The position numbers and the translations under genes were made by a program. Of a stretch of 64,000 nt of DNA, positions 8,861 through 16,445 are shown piece after piece. The stretch is taken from NCBI GenBank assembly GCA_963813195.1, contig CAWEYC010000012.1:62001-126000 (forward strand), read 5' to 3'. The stretch comes from Roseiarcus sp963813195 (GTDB lineage: Bacteria; Pseudomonadota; Alphaproteobacteria; Rhizobiales; Beijerinckiaceae). Within the stretch, counting starts at the first letter, position 1, and the number at the start of each line of letters is the position of its first letter. Below the pieces are notes generated by a model. It saw only the letters and a list, made by a program, of their open reading frames with translations. It did no database searches and had not been told where the DNA came from.

Positions 8861-10429
8861 TTAGGCCACGACGCGATCCTCGTAGTCGGCCGGCTTCGTT
8901 TCGTCCTGCGCGCTTGATCGCCATACGAGCGAGAGGATCGTCGCCACCACGGCGTTGACGACGACCGCGGTCAGGCCGTTGTAGACGGCGAAGCCAAGGC
9001 CGAGATCGATGTGGCCGAGCAGCGGAATGTCCCAGCTCAGCGCGTGCAGGGGCGTCCAGGCTTTGTCGCCCCACGCCAACGCCGTGCCGACGATCATGCC
9101 CGCCGCCCAGCCGCCCAGCAGCGCCGATCCGCTGAACCACCGGGTGTAAAGGCCGAAGATCATCGCCGGGAAGATCTGCACCATCCACACGCCGCCGAGC
9201 AATTGCAGGTCGAGCGCGAATTGCGTCGGCATGAAGAAGATCACCAATAAGGCGCCGATCTTGACGATCAGCGAAACGAGCTTGGCGATCACCGATTCCT
9301 CGCGCGGCGTCATCGCGGGATGGACGAAGGGCTTCCAGATGTTGCGGGTGAACGTATTGGCCGCGCCGATCGACATCACCGCGGCGGGAACAAGAGCGCC
9401 CAGCGCGATCGCCGCGAAGCAGAACCCCGCGAACCAATCGGGGAAGGCCCACAGCACGAGCTGCGGCACCGCGTCCGTCGGCGTGTTGGCCTTGACGCCC
9501 GCAGCCAGAGCCATCACGCCGAGCAGCGCGATGAGGCCGAGCACAAACGAATAGGCCGGCAGCGCCATCGTGTTGAAACGAATCGCACGGCCGCTGGACG
9601 CCGCAAGCGTGCCGGTGAGCGCGTGCGGATACATGAACAGTGCCATCGCCGAGCCGACCGCCAGAGTGATGTATGGGCCGATCTGCCCCGGCGTCAGCGT
9701 CAGGCCGGCGACAAGCTTCGGATTGGCCGCGACTTTGGCTGCATAGGCGGTCTGCGCGTCGGCGAAGATCTTGCCAAACCCGCCGAGTTCATAGGGAATG
9801 ATGACGACCGCCGCGATGATGAAGATATAGATCATCGCATCCTTGACGAAGGCGATCATCGCCGGCGCCCGCAGGCCGCTCTTGTAGGTGTAGAGCGCGA
9901 GAATCACGAATGCGACCGTGATGGGCGCATGGCGCATGGCGCCTTCGCCGGAAAATCCCAGCGCGAGAATCACCTTCTCCAAGCCGACGAGCTGCAACGC
10001 GATATACGGCATGGTCGCGAGGATGCCGGTGAGCGCGACCGCCAGTTCGAGCCAGCCGTTTCCATAGCGGCCGAGGACGAAATCGCCGGCCGTCATGTAG
10101 CCGTGCTTGTGCGAGACCGCCCACAGACGCGGCATGGTGAGATAGAGGAAGGGGTAGATGATGATCGTATAGGGCACGGCAAAGAAGCCGTAGGCGCCGA
10201 TCGCGAAGACGACGGCCGGAATGGCGATCACGGTATAGGCGGTGTAGAGGTCGCCGCCGAGCAGGAACCACGTGATCCAGGCGCCGAAACGTCCCCCGCC
10301 CAGACCCCATTCGTGAATGTGACCGAGATCGCCGGCTTTCCAACGTGAGGCGACAAAGCCGAGCACCGTGACCAGCGCAAAAAAGAAAACGAATACGCTC
10401 GTCGCGACTATGTTGAGATGCTCGAACAT
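8861..10429 (-). CDS. sodium:solute symporter family permease (monocarboxylate type)
   Basis: A 522-residue integral membrane protein with about 13 hydrophobic helices. It starts MFEHLNIVATSVFVFF and contains WGLGGGRFGAWITWFLLGGDLYTAYT, FVLGRYGN and MSIGAANTFTRNI, all typical of the SSS family and close to the MctP monocarboxylate permease branch. The likely role is Na+- or H+-coupled uptake of small carboxylates at the inner membrane. The ATG is two bases after the stop of the DUF3311 gene, so the two are translationally linked. The upstream in-frame ATG is rejected because it would span that gene. Confidence 0.88.
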   Translation of the reverse strand: MFEHLNIVATSVFVFFFALVTVLGFVASRWKAGDLGHIHEWGLGGGRFGAWITWFLLGGDLYTAYTVIAIPAVVFAIGAYGFFAVPYTIIIYPFLYLTMPRLWAVSHKHGYMTAGDFVLGRYGNGWLELAVALTGILATMPYIALQLVGLEKVILALGFSGEGAMRHAPITVAFVILALYTYKSGLRAPAMIAFVKDAMIYIFIIAAVVIIPYELGGFGKIFADAQTAYAAKVAANPKLVAGLTLTPGQIGPYITLAVGSAMALFMYPHALTGTLAASSGRAIRFNTMALPAYSFVLGLIALLGVMALAAGVKANTPTDAVPQLVLWAFPDWFAGFCFAAIALGALVPAAVMSIGAANTFTRNIWKPFVHPAMTPREESVIAKLVSLIVKIGALLVIFFMPTQFALDLQLLGGVWMVQIFPAMIFGLYTRWFSGSALLGGWAAGMIVGTALAWGDKAWTPLHALSWDIPLLGHIDLGLGFAVYNGLTAVVVNAVVATILSLVWRSSAQDETKPADYEDRVVA

Positions 10430-10431
10430 GC

Positions 10432-10602
10432 TCACGCCTTCTCGATGCGGTCGAACAGGTAGATCGTGAAGGCGGAAACCGCGATGAGCAGCAGCTGGAA
10501 CCAATAGAAGAAGGGGACGCCCAGCAGCTCGGGGCTGACGAAATTGTAGAGCGGCGCCCAAAGCGCGATCACGCACGGGACCAGCAATAAGAGATATTTC
10601 AA
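10432..10602 (-). CDS. DUF3311 small membrane subunit
   Basis: A 56-residue protein of two helices (KYLLLLVPCVIALWAPLYN, then PFFYWFQLLLIAVSAFTIYL), the standard form of DUF3311 proteins. These small proteins regularly precede an SSS-family permease and are thought to be accessory subunits. It appears to start at TTG after GGGGGGACCC; no ATG is available at the right place. Only two bases separate it from the permease start. Confidence 0.75.
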   Translation of the reverse strand: MKYLLLLVPCVIALWAPLYNFVSPELLGVPFFYWFQLLLIAVSAFTIYLFDRIEKA

Positions 10603-10965
10603 AGGGTCCCCCCGGATAGCTCTCGACGCCGACGCGGTAAGACCGCGCTCTTGCGAAGGCTTAGCGAACTTCCTTGCGCCGGTCGAGGGGCGGCGTCGAC
10701 CGACGCGCGGAACGCGGCCCGGCCCTGCGCCGTCGACGAGAAGACCCGACCTGGGCGCGCGCAAGAGCGGCGAGCCTCTTAACAGTCTCTCCGGACCTGT
10801 ACGGCGCTCTCGATCACGACTTTGTGCGATCCGAATGCGCCAGGAGGGACGGCCGTCGCCGCAGGTTTCGGGCGCCCCGGCGACGCAGCGCTGAAGCGCA
10901 AAGTCAAAGCGATGTTCTTGACTTCGTTCGCGGCCAGTCTCTACTGGCGGCGCTGGGGAGACATC
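10603..10965. other. intergenic region, no gene seen
   Basis: A 360-base divergent spacer between the DUF3311 gene and the DUF3828 gene. It should hold both promoters; no convincing -35/-10 pair, repeat or RNA structure stands out. Long frames that cross it have arginine-rich, shadow-like composition. Confidence 0.4.
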
Positions 10966-11436
10966 ATGCAGCGACGGACTTTTCTCACTCTCGTCGGCGC
11001 GAGTCTGCTCGCTTGGCCGGCGCTGGCCGCGGAGGCAGCGCCCCGGGATATCGTCACGAGGGTCTATCGCATCTACGCCGGCCCGAAGGGCGACTACAGC
11101 CAAGTATCGTTCGACGACGCGCGCGTCTCCGCGTTCTTTACGAAGTCGTTACGCACCGCCATGACGGCGATGTACGCGCGTTCGAAAAAAAACGACGAGG
11201 CGATCCTGGATTTCGATCCGGTAACCAACTCGCAGGACCCGATGGTCCAGCGGTTGTCGATCGCCCCAGAGAGCGAGAGCGTCGTCGACGCGACGTTCTT
11301 CAGCGGGCAAGTCAAGCATGTCGTGCGCTACACCTTCAAGCGCGAGAACGGCGCCTGGAGAATCGACGACGTCAGCGGCGGCGACGGCGACGGCAAGTGG
11401 GACCTGCGCGAGGTCATCAAGTCCGACGCGAAATAG
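10966..11436 (+). CDS. secreted DUF3828 domain protein
   Basis: A 156-residue exported protein. Residues 1-24 form a signal peptide (MQRRTFLTLVGASLLAWPALA). The body carries the DUF3828 pattern: a short helix ending FFTKSLRTAM, then ILDFDPVTNSQDPM, beta strands and the closing RENGAWRIDDV. The family resembles the NTF2-like/lumazine-binding fold and has no known activity. The ATG eight bases after GGGAG is preferred over upstream in-frame starts because it gives a clean signal peptide. Confidence 0.8.
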   Translation: MQRRTFLTLVGASLLAWPALAAEAAPRDIVTRVYRIYAGPKGDYSQVSFDDARVSAFFTKSLRTAMTAMYARSKKNDEAILDFDPVTNSQDPMVQRLSIAPESESVVDATFFSGQVKHVVRYTFKRENGAWRIDDVSGGDGDGKWDLREVIKSDAK

Positions 11437-11599
11437 AGGGCCACGGCCTTTTCCGGGGATCGTCGCGCTTGCAGCGAGGGCGGTATCGCGGCTGCCTCGC
11501 AGCTTCGCCCGCTTCCCTCTTTTTTCTTGCCCGCAAAGCGCTTAGAACCCACTCCGACACCATCCCCCTGACGCGCCTCGGACGGCGCTGGAGCAATTC

Positions 11600-13006
11600 A
11601 TGGGCAAGCCGCGCACACTTTACGACAAGATCTGGGACGACCACGTCATCGAAACTCAGGCCGAAGGCTCGTCGCTGCTCTATATCGACCGCCATCTCGT
11701 CCACGAGGTGACCAGCCCACAGGCCTTCGAGGGTCTGCGCATGAGCGGCCGCAAAGTGCGCGCGCCGGAGAAGACGCTCGCCGTGGTCGATCACAACATC
11801 CAGACCACCGACCGCAGCCACGGCATTGCCGATCCCGAGAGCCGCCTGCAAGTGGAGCAACTCGCCGAGAACGCGCGCGAATTCGGCATCGAATATTACA
11901 ACGAGTTCGACCGGCGTCAGGGCATCGTCCACATCATCGGGCCGGAACAGGGCTTCACGCTGCCAGGCACGACAATCGTCTGCGGCGACAGCCACACTTC
12001 GACGCATGGCGCCTTCGGGGCGCTCGCGCACGGCATCGGCACCTCGGAAGTCGAACACGTGCTGGCGACGCAGACTTTGATCCAGTCGAAAGCCAAGAAC
12101 ATGCGCGTCACCGTCGACGGCGCGCTGGGGGACGGCGTCACCGCCAAGGACATCATCCTCGCCATCATCGGCGAGATCGGCACCGCGGGCGGCACCGGCC
12201 ACGTCATCGAATACGCCGGGGAGGCGATCCGCGCGCTGTCGATGGAAGGGCGCATGACCGTCTGCAACATGTCGATCGAGGGCGGCGCGCGCGCCGGCAT
12301 GGTCGCGCCGGACGAGAAGACCTACGCCTTCCTCGCCGACCGGCCGAAGTCGCCCAAGGGCGCGATGTGGGATCAGGCTCGGCGCTATTGGGATACGCTG
12401 CTGACCGACGAGGGCGCGAATTTCGACGCCGAGGTGCGCCTGGACGCGGCGAAGCTGCCGCCCATCGTCTCCTGGGGCACCAGCCCGCAGGACGTTGTCG
12501 CTGTCGGCGGCTTCGTCCCGCGCGTCGAGGACGGCGCGACCGAGCAGAGGCGCGCCTCGATCAAGCGCGCGCTGGAATACATGGGTCTCGGCGGCGGCGA
12601 GAGGATCACCGACATCGCCATCGACCGGGCCTTCATCGGCTCCTGCACCAATGGCCGCATCGAGGATTTGCGCGCCGCGTCCAAGATCGTCGCGGGCCGC
12701 AAAGTCGCCGAGCGCGTCAACGCCATGGTGGTGCCGGGTTCGGGCCTGGTGAAAGAGCAGGCCGAGGCCGAAGGGCTCGATAAGATCTTCACCGCGGCGG
12801 GCTTCGAATGGCGCGAGCCCGGCTGCTCGATGTGCCTGGCGATGAACCCCGACAAGCTCGCGCCGGGCGAGCGCTGCGCCTCGACCTCGAACCGCAATTT
12901 CGAGGGCCGGCAGGGTTACAAGGGGCGCACCCACCTCGTTTCGCCCGTGATGGCGGCCGCGGCGGCGATCGCCGGGCGGTTCGTCGACGTGAGGGAGTGG
13001 CGCTAA
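11600..13006 (+). CDS. leuC: 3-isopropylmalate dehydratase large subunit
   Basis: A 468-residue LeuC, full length. It isomerises 2-isopropylmalate to 3-isopropylmalate in leucine synthesis together with the small subunit LeuD. The 4Fe-4S cluster cysteines are visible in FIGSCTNGR (about residue 351) and in EPGCSMCLAMNPD (about 411-423). The N-terminal TLYDKIWDDHV and GTSEVEHVLATQTL motifs are standard. No leuD is in the window, so the second subunit is encoded elsewhere. The arfB gene follows after ten bases in the same direction. Confidence 0.97.
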   Translation: MGKPRTLYDKIWDDHVIETQAEGSSLLYIDRHLVHEVTSPQAFEGLRMSGRKVRAPEKTLAVVDHNIQTTDRSHGIADPESRLQVEQLAENAREFGIEYYNEFDRRQGIVHIIGPEQGFTLPGTTIVCGDSHTSTHGAFGALAHGIGTSEVEHVLATQTLIQSKAKNMRVTVDGALGDGVTAKDIILAIIGEIGTAGGTGHVIEYAGEAIRALSMEGRMTVCNMSIEGGARAGMVAPDEKTYAFLADRPKSPKGAMWDQARRYWDTLLTDEGANFDAEVRLDAAKLPPIVSWGTSPQDVVAVGGFVPRVEDGATEQRRASIKRALEYMGLGGGERITDIAIDRAFIGSCTNGRIEDLRAASKIVAGRKVAERVNAMVVPGSGLVKEQAEAEGLDKIFTAAGFEWREPGCSMCLAMNPDKLAPGERCASTSNRNFEGRQGYKGRTHLVSPVMAAAAAIAGRFVDVREWR

Positions 13007-13016
13007 AGCGCGAGGC

Positions 13017-13430
13017 ATGAAAGTCGGCGATCTCCTCATCGACGAGAGTGAGATCGTCGAGAATTTCGTGCGCTCGTCCGGCCCGGGCGGACAGAATGTC
13101 AACAAGGTCGCGAGCGCAGTCGAATTGCGCTTCGACGCCCGCCGCTCGCCGAGCCTGCCCAACGATGTCGCGATCAAGCTGATCAAGCTCGCCGGCGCGC
13201 GCGCCACGCAGGACGGCGTCATCGTCATCTTCGCGCAGCGCTTCTCCAGCCAGCCGCGCAACCGCGAGGACGCCCGCGAGCGGCTCGCCGCGCTCATCGC
13301 CAAGGCGCAGGAGCGCGAGAAGCCGCGCCGCGCGACCAAGCCGACGAAGGCGTCGAAGACCAGAAGGCTGGATGAAAAGAGCCGTCGCGGCGCGGTGAAG
13401 GCGCTACGCGGGAGGGCGGGGGCGGACTGA
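13017..13430 (+). CDS. arfB: ribosome-rescue peptidyl-tRNA hydrolase ArfB
   Basis: A 137-residue RF1-like hydrolase that frees ribosomes stalled on non-stop mRNA. The catalytic loop RSSGPGGQNVNKVASAVELRF with the GGQ motif is at about residues 20-40. The C-terminal tail, from residue 100, is rich in Lys and Arg (KPRRATKPTKASKTRRLDEKSRRG); in this family the tail enters the empty mRNA channel. There is no stop-codon-recognition domain, which separates it from RF1/RF2. Its ATG lies ten bases after leuC. Confidence 0.93.
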   Translation: MKVGDLLIDESEIVENFVRSSGPGGQNVNKVASAVELRFDARRSPSLPNDVAIKLIKLAGARATQDGVIVIFAQRFSSQPRNREDARERLAALIAKAQEREKPRRATKPTKASKTRRLDEKSRRGAVKALRGRAGAD

Positions 13431-13464
13431 ACGCCCCGCGCCTAAAGCGTTCTGACACCGTGTC

Positions 13465-13499
13465 CCCTTCTCCCCCTGGCGGCGCAAGGGGGAGAAGGG
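13465..13499. repeat. CCTTCTCCCCC palindrome, first copy
   Basis: CCCTTCTCCCCCT pairs perfectly with AGGGGGAGAAGGG across a nine-base loop, making a strong hairpin just after arfB. It may act as a transcript end but has no T-run. A related palindrome follows at 13566-13591. Confidence 0.75.
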
Positions 13500-13565
13500 A
13501 TCGTCCGCAGGCGCGCGTTCCTTAGAAACTTCTGCTTTTGCCTCGATGCAGCGGCGCGGGGTGTC

Positions 13566-13591
13566 CCTTCTCCCCGTCCGCGGGGAGAAGG
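13566..13591. repeat. CCTTCTCCCC palindrome, second copy
   Basis: CCTTCTCCCCG pairs perfectly with CGGGGAGAAGG over a four-base loop. It shares its arm sequence with the palindrome at 13465-13499 and, more loosely, with the one at 16406-16427, so these are members of a REP-like intergenic family. Confidence 0.75.
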
Positions 13592-13820
13592 TTAGGATGA
13601 CGGGCCGGGCGATTAGCCGCAACGGAGCGGACGATCACCCGGGCTTTCGAGGGCTGCAACACTTTCGCTGGGCCCGGCCCCTTCGCCTGGAGTGATGGAT
13701 GTGGAACGCTTGTCCCTGTCCGCCTCTTCGTCTTTTCAATTGCTTGGGCGCCATTTTCGGTCCCGTTTCCGCGGGCGGCGGCGCCGCTCGAATTGTCGAG
13801 TTGAGCGATGACCGTCAGCG

Positions 13821-13991
13821 TCAGTTCAGCCGCTTTACGATCGCCCGCTCGGCTTCGCGACGCACCGTTTTGATCCTGAGCGTCGGCGTCACGGCGATCG
13901 CCTCGCGGGCGTAGCCGGATGCGACGAGATCGACAATGTCGTGGCGCCGCCTCGCGCGTCCTCGCCGACTGGTCCGCTCCCCTCCGTCCAT
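13821..13991 (-). CDS. small HTH-like protein, possibly a fragment
   Basis: A 56-residue frame starting at an ATG five bases after GGAGGG. A basic N terminus (SRRGRARRRH) is followed by IVDLVASGYAREAIAV and IKTVRREAERAIV, which can be read as the two helices of a helix-turn-helix. Such helix pairs occur in LuxR- or sigma-like DNA-binding domains. The protein stops soon after the second helix, so it may be the remains of a longer gene. No partner gene is near. Confidence 0.4.
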   Translation of the reverse strand: MDGGERTSRRGRARRRHDIVDLVASGYAREAIAVTPTLRIKTVRREAERAIVKRLN

Positions 13992-14173
13992 CGTAACCCT
14001 CCGCCCGCGCCGGAGCCGAAACGGCGGCACAGAGACACCATATCGCGATTTCAGAAATATAGAAAGCAATTGTCGGAACGAGGGCGGAAATTACGAAATT
14101 TTCCCGACCTACCAAAGGCTGCGACGGGGCGCCTTGCGGGAACCGCGCGCCGACCGACAGAGCGCGCCACCAG

Positions 14174-14286
14174 GGCGCGTTGCTTTCAGGTCGAATCAAG
14201 CCTCAGCCGTCATTGCGAGCAACGCGAAGCAATCCAGACTTGGGGTCTGCGGCGGCGGTTTGATTCAACCCCAAAGCAACGCGCCA
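14174..14286. repeat. palindromic dispersed repeat, copy 2
   Basis: An outer inverted pair (GGCGCGTTGCTTT...GAATCAA and its near complement TTGATTC...AAAGCAACGCGCC) surrounds the core CGTCATTGCGAGCAACGCG / GCAATCCAGACT. The first 80 or so bases are almost identical to 27137-27223, and the core matches the element at 194-280. Confidence 0.8.
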
Positions 14287-14317
14287 TAGCTGCCGCGTCC
14301 ACCGAAATGCAACGACT

Positions 14318-15706
14318 TTAAGCCGTCTTCCCGAGCCTCTTCAGCCATCCCCGCGCCTGCCTGCGCACATTCGCCGGCGCCGTTCCCCCATACGACGTCC
14401 GGCTCTTCACCGACCGCTCGACGCCGAGCACGTCGTAGACCTCGGCGGTGATGCGCGGCTCGACGCCCTGCATCTCGCCGAGCGGCAGCTTCTCCAGCGC
14501 GACGCCACGCTCGGCGGCGATCGCGACGATCCGCCCCGTCACGTGATGCGCGTCGCGGAACGGCATCTTCAACGCGCGCACCAGCCAATCCGCCAGGTCG
14601 GTCGCGGTGGAATAGCCGGCGCCAGCCGCCGCCTTCATGCGCTTGGCGTCGGGCGTCATGTCCCCGACCATGCCGGTCATGGCGGCGAGGCACAGGGACA
14701 GCGTCTGCAACGCGTCGAAGGCGCCTTCCTTGTCCTCCTGCATGTCCTTGGAATAGGCGAGCGGCAGGCCCTTCATCACGGTCAGCAGGCCGACGAGGGC
14801 GCCGACGACGCGGCCCGTCTTGCCGCGCACCAACTCGGCCGCGTCCGGGTTGCGCTTCTGCGGCATGATCGAGGAGCCGGTCGAGAACGCGTCGGAAAGC
14901 CTGACGAAGCCGAATTGCGGCGTCGTCCACAGCACGATCTCTTCGGCAAGGCGCGACAGGTGTGTCGCCGAGATGGCGGCGGCGCTCATGGTCTCCAGCG
15001 CGAAATCGCGATCGGCGACGCTATCGAGCGAATTGGCGGTCGGCCGGTCGAAGCCGAGCGCCTTGGCGGTCATCTGCCGGTCGATCGGAAAGGAGGTGCC
15101 GGCGAGCGCCGCCGCGCCGAGCGGGCATTCGTTGAGCCGCGCGCGGGCGTCGGCGAGACGGCCGCGATCGCGGGCCAGCATCTCGACGTAGGCCAGCAAA
15201 TGATGGCCGAAGGTGACGGGCTGCGCCGATTGCAGATGGGTGAAGCCGGGCATCACCATCCCGGCGCATTCGAACGCCCGCGTCGCCAGCGCCCGCTGCA
15301 GCTCGGCCATCTGCGCATCGAGCGAGTCGATCGTATCGCGCACCCACAGCCGGAAATCGACCGCGACCTGATCGTTGCGCGAGCGGGCGGTATGCAGTCG
15401 GCCCGCCGCCGGGCCGACGATATCGGCGAGGCGCTTCTCGACATTCATGTGAATGTCCTCGAGCGCGCGCGAATAGGTGAAGGCGCCCGCCTCGATTTCG
15501 CCCTTGACTTGCGCGAGACCAGCCGCGATGGCCTTGGCGTCCGCCTGTTCGACAATATTCTGCTGGGCGAGCATGGCGACATGGGCCTGCGAGCCCGCGA
15601 TGTCCTGCATCGCGAGCTTGCGGTCGAAGTCGATGGAGGCGTTGATTTCTTCCATGATCTCGGCCGGGCCGCCGGCGAAACGCCCGCCCCACATCTTGTT
15701 GCTCAT
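14318..15706 (-). CDS. argH: argininosuccinate lyase
   Basis: A 462-residue ArgH, full length, which splits argininosuccinate into arginine and fumarate, the last step of arginine synthesis. The fumarase/aspartase superfamily signature GSSIMPQKRNPDAAE is at about residues 281-295 on the mobile loop with the catalytic Ser. HTARSRNDQVAVDFRLW and GFTHLQSAQPVTFGH give the other two conserved regions. The start MSNKMWGGRF is the usual one. It is divergent from the tlpA-like gene, with 24 bases between start codons. Confidence 0.97.
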   Translation of the reverse strand: MSNKMWGGRFAGGPAEIMEEINASIDFDRKLAMQDIAGSQAHVAMLAQQNIVEQADAKAIAAGLAQVKGEIEAGAFTYSRALEDIHMNVEKRLADIVGPAAGRLHTARSRNDQVAVDFRLWVRDTIDSLDAQMAELQRALATRAFECAGMVMPGFTHLQSAQPVTFGHHLLAYVEMLARDRGRLADARARLNECPLGAAALAGTSFPIDRQMTAKALGFDRPTANSLDSVADRDFALETMSAAAISATHLSRLAEEIVLWTTPQFGFVRLSDAFSTGSSIMPQKRNPDAAELVRGKTGRVVGALVGLLTVMKGLPLAYSKDMQEDKEGAFDALQTLSLCLAAMTGMVGDMTPDAKRMKAAAGAGYSTATDLADWLVRALKMPFRDAHHVTGRIVAIAAERGVALEKLPLGEMQGVEPRITAEVYDVLGVERSVKSRTSYGGTAPANVRRQARGWLKRLGKTA

Positions 15707-15730
15707 GATTGGAAGGCCTTGGATCGAACG

Positions 15731-16378
15731 ATGAGTGAAAACGTCAAGCGGAACCGCCGAATCGGAATCGCGGGCGGCGCCGTCGCGCTGGCGGCCGTCG
15801 CGGCGGTCGCGGTCCTATACGGGAACCCGGCGCTGCCCGGCAAGGCCGAGCCCGATTGCCCCGCATCCTCGAGGCAGCTGAGCGCGCGCCTGGCCCCCCT
15901 CGCCCACGGCGAGATCGCTGCGCTGGCGGTCGACAAGATGCCCAAGGTCGCCACCCCGATCGCCTTCGACGGCCCGGACGGCCGCAAGCTGACGCTCGCC
16001 GATTTTCGCGGCCGCGCCCTTGTCCTCAATCTCTGGGCGACGTGGTGCGTGCCCTGCCGCGCGGAAATGCCGGCGCTCGATCGCCTGCAGGCCAAGGCGG
16101 GAGGGCAGGATTTCCAGGTTGTCGCGGTCAACGTCGACACCGCCCGGCTCGATCGGCCGAAGGCCTTTCTCGATCAGATCGGCGTCAAGTCTCTCACGCG
16201 TTACGCGGACCCCACCGCCAATTCCTTCGAAAACCTGCGTCTCGCCGGCAAGGCCCTCGGTCTGCCTACCAGCCTGCTGATCGACAAGTCCGGCTGCGAA
16301 CTCGGCGTCGTCGCCGGGCCCGTCGATTGGGCCTCCGACGACGCCACTAAGGCGATCGACACGCTGAAGGGCGGGTGA
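15731..16378 (+). CDS. tlpA: membrane-anchored thiol:disulfide oxidoreductase, TlpA family
   Basis: A 215-residue protein with one N-terminal membrane anchor (about residues 12-30) and a periplasmic thioredoxin-like domain. The active site is LNLWATWCVPCRAEMP (CVPC near residue 105), the cis-proline region GLPTSLLIDKSG follows, and extra cysteines at about 40 and 190 match the second disulfide seen in Bradyrhizobium TlpA. TlpA keeps apocytochrome and CuA-site cysteines reduced. In alphaproteobacteria tlpA is often next to argH in this divergent arrangement, which supports the call. Confidence 0.88.
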   Translation: MSENVKRNRRIGIAGGAVALAAVAAVAVLYGNPALPGKAEPDCPASSRQLSARLAPLAHGEIAALAVDKMPKVATPIAFDGPDGRKLTLADFRGRALVLNLWATWCVPCRAEMPALDRLQAKAGGQDFQVVAVNVDTARLDRPKAFLDQIGVKSLTRYADPTANSFENLRLAGKALGLPTSLLIDKSGCELGVVAGPVDWASDDATKAIDTLKGG

Positions 16379-16405
16379 CCCGCACCCGGCGGCTTCACGG
16401 CGTCA

Positions 16406-16427
16406 CCTCTCCCGCTTGCGGGAGAGG
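16406..16427. terminator. hairpin between convergent tlpA and ftsH
   Basis: CCTCTCCCGC-TT-GCGGGAGAGG is a perfect ten-base-pair hairpin between two convergent genes. It may end transcription in both directions, although no T-run follows. It belongs with the REP-like palindromes at 13465 and 13566. Confidence 0.45.
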
Positions 16428-16445
16428 GCCGGGGTGAGGGCTTTC

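Noticed and set aside
11417..13339. 640-codon open frame on the minus strand across leuC
   Set aside because: It is the antisense of leuC and arfB; composition is Arg/Asp/Gly-rich without motifs, as expected for a shadow frame in GC-rich DNA.
14543..15730. Long in-frame extension upstream of tlpA
   Set aside because: It is antisense to argH; the TlpA signal anchor begins cleanly at 15731.
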